Shown piece by piece: positions 8,815 through 14,208 of a stretch of 21,823 nt of DNA; the first letter of the stretch is position 1, and every line of letters starts with the position of its first letter. The translations under genes were made by a program, and so were the position numbers. Below the pieces are notes generated by a model. The model made no database searches and was not told the DNA's origin. It was given only the letters and a program-made list of their open reading frames with translations. Source of the stretch: CAYFKJ01 sp964401845 (GTDB taxonomy: Bacteria; Pseudomonadota; Alphaproteobacteria; UBA2966); contig CAYOAD010000046.1 of NCBI GenBank assembly GCA_964401845.1, forward strand, positions 1-21,823, written 5' to 3'.

Positions 8815-8845
8815 ACTGCGGATACAGCAAACGCTAACGGGGGGG

Positions 8846-8874
8846 AATATGCGCCGATCGCCCGGGAATTTCAA
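8846..8874 (-). promoter_or_regulatory. Sigma70-type promoter for the rimP-nusA-infB operon
   Basis: TTGAAA (8874-8869), a 17-base spacer, then CATATT (8851-8846) on the minus strand, giving a predicted start near 8839. It begins just 14 bases after the trmB stop codon and is the only good promoter match seen before rimP. Confidence 0.6.
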
Positions 8875-8887
8875 GTGATGAATCGGT

Positions 8888-9610
8888 TTAGCCCACCACA
8901 CGCGGCCGGCGCGTGAATTCAAGGTACATCGGGGTGCGGCCTTCGCGGACGGCTTTTTGTTCATAGCGCGTCTCGGGCCAGTCGTCGGGGCGCTGCCGCC
9001 AGTCGTCCGCCCGTTCCGCCGACCAGGCGAAATCGTCCCGCCCCTGCATACGGCAAAGCGTCCACCGCTGGTAGACCGGGTGATCGCTGGCGATGCGCAG
9101 TTGGGCGCCGTCCTTCAGCACCCGCGCCAGCTGATCGAGATTGCCGGAGGCGACAAACCGGCGTTTGGCGTGGCGCGCCTTGGGCCAGGGATCGGGGTAG
9201 AGCAGAAACGCCCGGTCCACACTGGCGTCGGGGAGGTGTTCGATGAGGCCGCGCGCATCGTCAGCCCAAATCCGCACATTCCCGAGGTTTGCCTTTTCGA
9301 TCAGGCTGAGCAGGCTGGCGATGCCGTTGACAAACGGCTCGCAGCCGATGAAGGCGGTGTCGCGGTGGGCCTCCGCCTGGGCCGCCAGATGCTCGCCGCC
9401 GCCGAAGCCGATTTCCAGCCAGAGCGGCACAGCCTCTCCCAGCTCCATGGCGGCAAAGAGCTCGGCGGGGTCAAGCCCATCCGCGTCCGGCGGAGCGATA
9501 GCGAGGTGGGGCAGGAGCTGGTCGACGAGCTCTTGCCGGCCGGGCCGCAGCTTGTGACCGCGGCGCCGGCCGTAGAGGATGCGCTTTTCCGGACCGGGGT
9601 CAGGCGTCAT
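8888..9610 (-). CDS. trmB: tRNA (guanine(46)-N7)-methyltransferase TrmB
   Basis: TrmB transfers a methyl group from S-adenosylmethionine to N7 of G46 in the tRNA variable loop. The 240-residue product shows the SAM-binding motif LEIGFGGGEH (65-74), the acidic motif WADDARG, and the family signature LLYPDPWPKARHAKRR (about 136-151). A final YEQKAVREGRTPMYLEF is the conserved C-terminal block. The start at 9610 lies 27 bases after metK, whose product supplies the methyl donor. The pair is probably co-transcribed and under the metK leader control. Confidence 0.96.
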   Translation of the reverse strand: MTPDPGPEKRILYGRRRGHKLRPGRQELVDQLLPHLAIAPPDADGLDPAELFAAMELGEAVPLWLEIGFGGGEHLAAQAEAHRDTAFIGCEPFVNGIASLLSLIEKANLGNVRIWADDARGLIEHLPDASVDRAFLLYPDPWPKARHAKRRFVASGNLDQLARVLKDGAQLRIASDHPVYQRWTLCRMQGRDDFAWSAERADDWRQRPDDWPETRYEQKAVREGRTPMYLEFTRRPRVVG

Positions 9611-9637
9611 GCCGACCCGGCGCGGATGCTTGGGCGA

Positions 9638-10807
9638 TTAGGAAAGCGCTCCATGGAGGGCGTCGACGAGATCGAGTTTCTCCCAGGAGAAGCCACCGTC
9701 CGGATCGGGCGAACGGCCGAAATGTCCGTAAGCGCTGGTGCGGGCGTAGATCGGCCGGCTGAGCTGCAGGTGTTCGCGAATGCCGCGCGGGCTGAGGTCG
9801 AAGGCCTCGCCCAGCGCGCCCTCGAGCTTGGCCTCGTCGACCTTGCCGGTACCGTGGGTATCGACATAGACCGAAAGCGGCTTGGATACGCCGATGGCGT
9901 AGGCCAGCTGAATGGTGCAGCGCTCGGCCAGTTCCGCGCCGACCACGTTCTTGGCGAGGTAACGCGCGGCGTAGGCGGCCGAGCGGTCGACCTTGGTCGG
10001 ATCCTTGCCCGAAAAAGCGCCGCCGCCGTGGGGCGCGGCGCCGCCGTAAGTGTCGACAATTATCTTGCGCCCGGTCAGCCCGGCGTCGCCGTCGGGCCCG
10101 CCGATGACGAAGCGGCCGGTGGGATTGACATAGAATTCGTCCTCGCCGCACATCCAGCCGCTCGGCAGGACTTCCTCGACGTAGGGTCGGACGATTTCCT
10201 TGACCTGGGCCTGATCGAGGTCGGCGGTGTGCTGGGTCGAAACAACCACCGAAGTCGCACCCACCGGCTTGCCGTTCTCGTATCTCAGCGTCACCTGACT
10301 TTTCGAATCCGGCAGCAGGCCCGGCTGTGCGCCGGAATGGCGGGCCTCCGCCATGGATCGCAGGATGCTGTGCGAAAGATGGATCGGGGCCGGCATCAAC
10401 ACCTCGGTTTCGCGGCAGGCATAGCCGAACATGATGCCCTGGTCGCCGGCGCCTTCGTCTTTGTTGCCGGCTGCATCGACGCCCTGGGCGATATCGGAGG
10501 ATTGAGAGTGGACGTGCACCGCGACTTCCGAGTTCTTCCAATGGAAGCCGTCCTGCTCGTAACCGATGTCCTTGACGGCGGCGCGGGCGACCTCCTCAAG
10601 GTGGTCGTTGGTGATGGAATCGGGACCCCGTACTTCACCGGCCAACACGATGCGGTTGGTCGTAACCAGCGTTTCAACGGCGACGCGGGCCTGCGCCTCG
10701 GCAGCCAGAAAGGTATCGACGACGGCGTCCGAAATACGGTCGCAAACCTTGTCGGGATGGCCTTCGGAAACGGATTCGCTGGTGAACAAATATTCGGATC
10801 TCGGCAC
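9638..10807 (-). CDS. metK: S-adenosylmethionine synthetase
   Basis: MetK makes S-adenosylmethionine from methionine and ATP as a cytoplasmic homotetramer. The 389-residue protein is of normal length. It carries FTSESVSEGHPDKVCD at the N-terminus, signature 1 GAGDQGIMFGYA at 119-130 and the glycine-rich signature 2 GGGAFSGKDPTKVDRSAAY from 261. The start is GTG at 10807, set by the strong Shine-Dalgarno GGAGGAG (10820-10814) six bases away. The 236-base leader contains a SAM-II-like riboswitch and a hairpin that can bury this Shine-Dalgarno, consistent with feedback by the product. Confidence 0.98.
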   Translation of the reverse strand: MPRSEYLFTSESVSEGHPDKVCDRISDAVVDTFLAAEAQARVAVETLVTTNRIVLAGEVRGPDSITNDHLEEVARAAVKDIGYEQDGFHWKNSEVAVHVHSQSSDIAQGVDAAGNKDEGAGDQGIMFGYACRETEVLMPAPIHLSHSILRSMAEARHSGAQPGLLPDSKSQVTLRYENGKPVGATSVVVSTQHTADLDQAQVKEIVRPYVEEVLPSGWMCGEDEFYVNPTGRFVIGGPDGDAGLTGRKIIVDTYGGAAPHGGGAFSGKDPTKVDRSAAYAARYLAKNVVGAELAERCTIQLAYAIGVSKPLSVYVDTHGTGKVDEAKLEGALGEAFDLSPRGIREHLQLSRPIYARTSAYGHFGRSPDPDGGFSWEKLDLVDALHGALS

Positions 10808-10813
10808 GGGGAA

Positions 10814-10852
10814 CTCCTCCGATCAACATGGTCAAAACTGATGGATCAGGAG
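10814..10852 (-). promoter_or_regulatory. Shine-Dalgarno-sequestering hairpin of metK
   Basis: On the minus strand, CTCC-T-GATC (10852-10844) can pair with GATC-GGAG (10824-10817), an 8-bp stem with one bulged T. The 3' arm contains most of the metK ribosome-binding site GGAGGAG (10820-10814). It lies between the SAM-II-like aptamer and the start codon, so it is a candidate expression platform acting on translation. Confidence 0.5.
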
Positions 10853-10870
10853 CGTCTGCGGCAGAACGCC

Positions 10871-10930
10871 GGTCCGCACCACTTAGCGACAATGTTTTGC
10901 GTGGCGGCAAGCGATCCAAATCATCCACGG
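10871..10930 (-). promoter_or_regulatory. SAM-II-like riboswitch aptamer upstream of metK
   Basis: Minus-strand RNA has the SAM-II layout: P1 CGTGG (10929-10925) with CCACG (10904-10900), a loop containing TGATTTGG and CTTGCCG, then an A-rich joiner CAAAACA and the conserved GTCGCTAA (GCTAA at 10887-10883). A pseudoknot is possible between loop ATCGCTT and AAGTGGT right after GCT (7 pairs, two G-U). SAM-II is an alphaproteobacterial class found on methionine and SAM genes. Differences from the remembered consensus are an extra A in the 5' P1/loop junction, TTGCCG for TTGCAG, and GCTAAG for GCTAAA. Confidence 0.72.
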
Positions 10931-10934
10931 CCGA

Positions 10935-10961
10935 AATTTAACGGCGCAGACCTTTTGACAA
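10935..10961 (-). promoter_or_regulatory. Possible promoter of metK
   Basis: TTGTCA (10961-10956), a 15-base spacer and TAAATT (10940-10935) on the minus strand would start RNA near 10928, at the first base pair of the riboswitch P1. Both boxes are imperfect and the spacer is short, so this is tentative. Confidence 0.3.
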
Positions 10962-11043
10962 GCTTTGACGGCGTGGTCAAGTCAATTCAGGGCGGGCTTG
11001 TGCGCCACGAAGGGTGCCCGTTTTCCATCGGCCGGACGCCGTT

Positions 11044-11475
11044 TCAGTCTTCATCCAATTCAAGGCCGGTGTTTTCGTACATCAGGGCGACGGAGCGCGT
11101 CAGCTGGTAGATACGATGGCGAACGGCGGGGTCCGCGATGGCGTAGTAGGCGCGCACCAGCTTGGCGGTTTCGCGCTGCGCAAGCTGCTGCTGGTCGAAG
11201 GTCTCCTCCTCGCCAGCCGTCGACCCCGGCTGGTCGGCATCGACCGCCGGCGGCATGGCGTCGAAAAAAAAGGCGACGGGAACGTTCAGGATCTTCGAAA
11301 ACTGGTAGAGCCTGCTGGCGCTGACGCGGTTTGCGCCACGTTCGTATTTTTGGATTTGCTGAAAGGTCAGACCAACGGCATCGCCGAGTTTTTCCTGACT
11401 ATACCCCAGCAATGTACGGCGCAGTCGCATGCGACCGCCGACGTGAACGTCGACCGGATTAGGCGTCTTGGTCAA
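11044..11475 (-). CDS. XRE-family HTH regulator, copy A (next to metK)
   Basis: A 143-residue protein with an XRE/Cro-type helix-turn-helix at about residues 12 to 70: GGRMRLRRTLLGYSQEKLG, then GLTFQQIQKYERGANRVSAS and LYQFSKILNVPVAFFF. An acidic linker and a C-terminal helical part (AKLVRAYYAIADPAVRHRIYQLTRSV) follow. It is probably a cytoplasmic DNA-binding repressor; no target is known. The TTG start at 11475 is preferred: the copy B gene starts with TTG at the homologous position, and both have GGGGAGG five bases before it. A GTG two codons earlier abuts the Shine-Dalgarno. It precedes metK by 236 bases. In the usual alphaproteobacterial order a single such gene lies between lnt and metK. 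Confidence 0.88.
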   Translation of the reverse strand: MTKTPNPVDVHVGGRMRLRRTLLGYSQEKLGDAVGLTFQQIQKYERGANRVSASRLYQFSKILNVPVAFFFDAMPPAVDADQPGSTAGEEETFDQQQLAQRETAKLVRAYYAIADPAVRHRIYQLTRSVALMYENTGLELDED

Positions 11476-11538
11476 ACCCACCTCCCCTTATACAACCCGA
11501 CGAATACGGAGGTATGCTAGATATTTAATCTCAAGAAT

Positions 11539-11554
11539 GCCAGGGGATACTGGC
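11539..11554. repeat. Inverted repeat in the gap before XRE copy A
   Basis: GCCAG-GGGATA-CTGGC, perfect 5-bp arms, lies between the stop of the wHTH/PAS-like gene (11613) and the XRE copy A start. There is no T run on either side, so an operator is as likely as a terminator. Confidence 0.3.
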
Positions 11555-11612
11555 GGTCAAATTCGTCTCCATATCGACCGCGCGAATCCGCGCAACATGG
11601 AATGAGGCGGGG

Positions 11613-12419
11613 TTAGTTTTTTATCCCTGTGTCGCCTGGTGTGCGGGATTCGTTTGCTTGACGACCGGCGGGACGACACAGGTCGACAAACCAGGTGCCG
11701 ACGATCGCCCGGCAATTCGACCGGTCGGGGATGACGATGCGCTGGAGGCAGCGGTCCTCGTCGCCGAAATTCAACCGGACCTCGTGCGTGACTGGTTTTC
11801 CGTTGCCTTTCAGACCCTCCACAATGGCGCCAGCGCCTTGTCGCCAGTAGGCTTTTGAAGAGAACTTCCGCAAATCCACCAACTGCTGGCCGGCAAAATC
11901 ATGACCGGCCATCAATTGTAAACCCCGACCCCAGTAGGACACCTTGAAAGCCTCCGGGTTGGCGTCGGCGATGTCCAGAACAAAGATGCGATCCAGGAAC
12001 TGGGTCGGAATCGGCTCGCTGCTCCGTTGCTCGGACCATTTATGCATAGCCCGAACGATTGGTGACAGCTGATTTCCCCCGATTGCCTCAGTCTCGTGAA
12101 AATCTATCCAGTTCGTCCGCAGTTCGCCAAGCCGGCGGGCGTGATCAACAATGACATCTGAGTATCTCGCGGAGGCCTTTGCGAGTGTGTCCCAGCCAAA
12201 GCGCGTCACGCGCAGCAGTTTGCGGCGGCGAAGCTGCGCATCGGTGACGCGGCGGACAAATCCGCAGCTTTCCAGTTCATAAATGGCGTTATAGGCCGGC
12301 CGCCGGCTGGTAGCCAAAAAAACGATCGCGGCGGTGACGTCGGTTTGCCGCTCGGCCAGTTCCGAACGCCAGACGAACTTGAACAGCTTCAGTGCCCGCT
12401 GGCTGAGATCCGCGGGCAT
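11613..12419 (-). CDS. Putative transcription regulator: winged-helix (MarR-like) plus PAS-like domain
   Basis: With ATG 12419 the product has 268 residues. Residues about 25 to 80 read as a winged helix: DVTAAIVFLATSRRPAYNAIYELE (helix-turn-helix), then a basic wing around AQLRRRKLLRVT. Residues about 140 to 250 resemble a PAS-type sensor domain: FLDRIFVLDIADANPEAFKV, YWGRGLQLMAGHDFAGQQLVDL, VRLNFGDEDRCLQRIVIP and a final VGTWFVDLCRP. No family name can be given with certainty. An upstream TTG at 12479, with GGGGAG eight bases before it, would add 20 residues and is a serious alternative. The gene diverges from the GNAT-like gene across a gap with an inverted repeat, the usual layout for a regulator controlling its neighbour and itself. 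Confidence 0.72.
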   Translation of the reverse strand: MPADLSQRALKLFKFVWRSELAERQTDVTAAIVFLATSRRPAYNAIYELESCGFVRRVTDAQLRRRKLLRVTRFGWDTLAKASARYSDVIVDHARRLGELRTNWIDFHETEAIGGNQLSPIVRAMHKWSEQRSSEPIPTQFLDRIFVLDIADANPEAFKVSYWGRGLQLMAGHDFAGQQLVDLRKFSSKAYWRQGAGAIVEGLKGNGKPVTHEVRLNFGDEDRCLQRIVIPDRSNCRAIVGTWFVDLCRPAGRQANESRTPGDTGIKN

Positions 12420-12504
12420 GATTTCCTGCAGCCGATGATCGAGGTCGGATACCAGTATCTGCCGCTGCCGGTCAGCCAAGTGCTGCTCTCCCCAAGCTCC
12501 ATAC

Positions 12505-12519
12505 GTGTCCAAAAGACAC
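12505..12519. repeat. Inverted repeat in the divergent promoter gap
   Basis: GTGTC-CAAAA-GACAC has perfect 5-bp arms and lies between the wHTH/PAS-like gene and the GNAT-like gene. The heptamer CCAAGCT occurs on each side of it (12492-12498 and 12524-12530), 32 bases apart. It is a candidate operator for the wHTH protein; binding is an inference. Confidence 0.4.
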
Positions 12520-12590
12520 AAATCCAAGCTTGCCACTCCCGGGTGCAATTTGGCCAGCTGTTTGAGGAAATTTCCTATTGGAGCAACAGA

Positions 12591-13319
12591 TTGATTAAGC
12601 AGTTGATTTCGGACTATCAGGTCTCGCTCGACAGGAAATTCCAGGGCCTGGGCCTGAGGATGATCCTGGATCAGGACTTCGAGCGCATGGATGCGGTGTT
12701 GACCGAACATGCGGCGGCGGATTTTCCGCCCGGACCCAATCCGATGTTCTCGCCCAAGTACAACCGCATGACGCCGGATCGCTGTTTCTGGCTCGGATTG
12801 GAAACCGAAATCGGTGAGCCGGTATCCACCGTGGCCGCCAAGAAATTCGACATGCTCTATGACCTGGGCAGCCGATGGGGCTCTCTGCGCATGCACTACG
12901 ACGACGAGACCAAGGCCCTGCCGGCGGACCAGATGATCGTCGACACGAAGTTTCCCGACGGGCTGGAGGGCACCATTTCCATCACCGGACGGGGCTGGAC
13001 CCGGGCGGATTACCGCCGGCGCGGTTTGATCCGGGATTTGGTGGTAATGGCCCGCGCCGAATGCCTGTCACGCTGGCTTATCGACTGGCATCTGGGCGGT
13101 ACGACGGCGCAGCATCTCGAGCATGGCAGAGAGGTGTCCTGCTTCGCCTACGAGGCCGAGCAGAACGTCGATCCCCTCGGCTACTACTGGAAGCCGGAAG
13201 GTTTTGAAACCACCCTGCACTTTCATCTTCTTTGGATGGGTCCCGAGGAGATCATGGCTCTCGTTGAGAGGGAAATCCTCCGCCTGAATACCGAAGCCGC
13301 GGAGACATCCGCCGCATGA
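12591..13319 (+). CDS. GNAT-like acetyltransferase-fold protein, function unknown
   Basis: A 242-residue protein, not assigned to a named family. The strongest clue is ISITGRGWTRADYRRRGLIR followed by DLVVMARAECLSRWL (129-161), which looks like GNAT motif A: a strand, an R/G-rich acyl-CoA pyrophosphate loop and a helix. The late GYYWKPEGFETTLHFHLLW (187-205) fits the following strand region of that fold. The chosen start is TTG 12591, with GGAG seven bases upstream. The reading frame stays open further upstream, but that part overlaps the divergent regulator and does not look like protein-coding sequence. It overlaps the next small ORF by ATGA and is one of very few plus-strand genes in the window. 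Substrate is unknown. Confidence 0.72.
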   Translation: MIKQLISDYQVSLDRKFQGLGLRMILDQDFERMDAVLTEHAAADFPPGPNPMFSPKYNRMTPDRCFWLGLETEIGEPVSTVAAKKFDMLYDLGSRWGSLRMHYDDETKALPADQMIVDTKFPDGLEGTISITGRGWTRADYRRRGLIRDLVVMARAECLSRWLIDWHLGGTTAQHLEHGREVSCFAYEAEQNVDPLGYYWKPEGFETTLHFHLLWMGPEEIMALVEREILRLNTEAAETSAA

Positions 13320-13384
13320 GCACAGACAAGCCCGTGTTGAAATCCGATCCCCAAGAGACCGCCCCGGGGACCACAAGGGCATGA
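13316..13384 (+). CDS. 22-codon ORF bridging the GNAT-like and RHH genes
   Basis: It reads MSTDKPVLKSDPQETAPGTTRA. Its ATG overlaps the stop of the GNAT-like gene (ATGA, 13316-13319), and its own TGA overlaps the ATG of the RHH gene (ATGA, 13381-13384). The double overlap would carry ribosomes across the 61-base gap and couple translation of all three. No domain or signal is visible; the peptide itself may have no function. Chance is possible for an ORF this short. Confidence 0.4.
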   Translation: MSTDKPVLKSDPQETAPGTTRA

Positions 13385-13647
13385 ACAAAATCGACAAAAT
13401 AAGGCCGTTGCTCAGGTCCAACAAGCCGTTGTCCGTTTACGTCAACAACCGGCGCACATCTCTCCGTTTGTTCGGCATCGAGCGGGAAGCATTGTGCCGG
13501 ATCTGCGAAAGCGAGGACCTGACATTCGACGAGTACTGCTCGAACGTGGCCAACGACCCCACACGTCCGGAACATTCCTTAACCGCCAAGGTTCGCGGGG
13601 CGATGCTTAGCTTTTTGATAGATCAGTGGCCGTCATCGGACGGCTAA
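13381..13647 (+). CDS. Small ribbon-helix-helix domain protein
   Basis: An 88-residue protein with the pattern of the RHH_4-type domain widespread in Alphaproteobacteria: a strand NNRRTSLRL (22-30), a helix IEREALCRICESEDLTFDEYCSNV (33-56), and a second helix LTAKVRGAMLSFLIDQW (67-83). Such proteins are small dimeric DNA binders, some acting as repressors or antitoxins. No toxin gene lies beside it. The start ATG overlaps the stop of the preceding 22-codon ORF. A hairpin ACGGC/GCCGT spans the stop codon (13640-13654) without a T run. It converges with XRE copy B with 30 bases between stops. Confidence 0.75.
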   Translation: MNKIDKIRPLLRSNKPLSVYVNNRRTSLRLFGIEREALCRICESEDLTFDEYCSNVANDPTRPEHSLTAKVRGAMLSFLIDQWPSSDG

Positions 13648-13677
13648 AGGCCGTTCAGGCATCTCGAACGCAACGTC

Positions 13678-14109
13678 CTAATCGTCATCCATATCAAGCT
13701 CGGCGTTTTCATCCATCAATGCGACGGAGCGCGTCAGCTCGTAAATGCGGTGTCGGATGGCGGGATCGGCGATGGCGTAGTAGGCGCGAACCAGTTTTAG
13801 CGTTTCTCGCCGCGTGAACTGCTGTTGATCGAAGGGTACGCTATCGTCCTCGGCGAGCCCGGGCTGGGCGTCGTCGACTTCCGCCGGCATGTCGTCGTAG
13901 AAAAAGGCAACCGGCACGTCGAGAATTTTTGAGAATTGATAAAGGCGGCTGGCGCCGATGCGGTTGGCGCCGCGCTCATATTTTTGAATCTGCTGAAACG
14001 TCAAGCCGACGGCTTTGCCAAGCTTATCCTGACTGTAACCCAATAGGGTGCGACGCAAACGCATACGACCACCGACGTGAACGTCGACGGGATTAGGCTT
14101 TTTGGCCAA
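13678..14109 (-). CDS. XRE-family HTH regulator, copy B (next to lnt)
   Basis: This is a 143-residue paralogue of the regulator beside metK, with about three quarters of residues identical. The HTH region (GGRMRLRRTLLGYSQDKLG, FQQIQKYERGANRIGAS) is nearly unchanged. Differences cluster in the acidic linker (about 74 to 100) and the last ten residues. The start is TTG 14109, with GGGGAGG five bases upstream. It lies 99 bases after lnt and has a palindrome in its upstream region. Together with copy A it flanks the accessory insert. Near-identical recognition helices suggest the two copies can bind the same sites, which is inferred. Confidence 0.88.
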   Translation of the reverse strand: MAKKPNPVDVHVGGRMRLRRTLLGYSQDKLGKAVGLTFQQIQKYERGANRIGASRLYQFSKILDVPVAFFYDDMPAEVDDAQPGLAEDDSVPFDQQQFTRRETLKLVRAYYAIADPAIRHRIYELTRSVALMDENAELDMDDD

Positions 14110-14147
14110 TCGGACCTCCCCAATACAATAGTCCCGGTCATCTCAAT

Positions 14148-14163
14148 ACATACATGTGTATGT
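14148..14163. repeat. Palindrome upstream of XRE copy B
   Basis: ACATAC-ATGT-GTATGT, perfect 6-bp arms, lies 39 bases before the TTG start of XRE copy B. It is AT-rich within GC-rich surroundings and is a candidate autoregulatory operator. No equivalent is seen before copy A. Confidence 0.4.
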
Positions 14164-14208
14164 GAGAACCGAAGCGGGTGCAAGGGCGGGGAACAGCCTC
14201 CTAAGGGG

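Larger units (their letters stand above)
11476..13677. other. Accessory insert between two XRE paralogues
   Basis: This block separates two homologous regulator genes (11044-11475 and 13678-14109) that lie in the same orientation. It breaks the otherwise continuous minus-strand housekeeping series lnt-xre-metK. It holds a minus-strand wHTH/PAS-like gene, and plus-strand GNAT-like, 22-codon and RHH genes. No transposase, integrase or clear terminal repeats were seen. The flanking genes form a direct repeat at gene scale, with identical DNA stretches of about 20 bases. Confidence 0.6.

Noticed and set aside
8764..8887. A tRNA (as in metY upstream of rimP in E. coli) or SRP RNA in the rimP upstream gap
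   Set aside because: No tRNA cloverleaf with T-loop, no CCA end and no SRP GGAAG/GCAG loop could be found.
10808..10852. Intrinsic terminator at CTGATCCATCAG-TTTT in the metK leader
   Set aside because: Only four pairs with a reasonable loop and low GC; the SD-sequestering pairing is longer and explains the region better.
4316..11110. Very long open frames on the plus strand opposite infB, nusA, trmB and metK
   Set aside because: They are antisense to genes with unmistakable protein motifs, and their translations are low-complexity His/Asp/Gly/Arg-rich, as expected from the GC-rich complementary strand.
12345..12590. Upstream extension of the GNAT-like gene
   Set aside because: It is antisense to the 5' part of the wHTH/PAS-like gene, shows no domain-like sequence and has no useful ribosome-binding site.
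12420..12896. Long N-terminal extension of the wHTH/PAS-like gene on the minus strand
   Set aside because: It overlaps the GNAT-like gene, whose reading frame is much more protein-like there. Good ribosome-binding sites exist at 12419 and 12479.
13640..13654. Intrinsic terminator at the end of the RHH gene
   Set aside because: The 5-bp hairpin contains the stop codon in its loop and has no T run, so it is recorded only as a note in that gene's entry.
11476..13677. Transposon or insertion sequence carrying the accessory block
   Set aside because: No transposase, integrase or convincing terminal inverted repeats were seen; only the flanking paralogous genes repeat.
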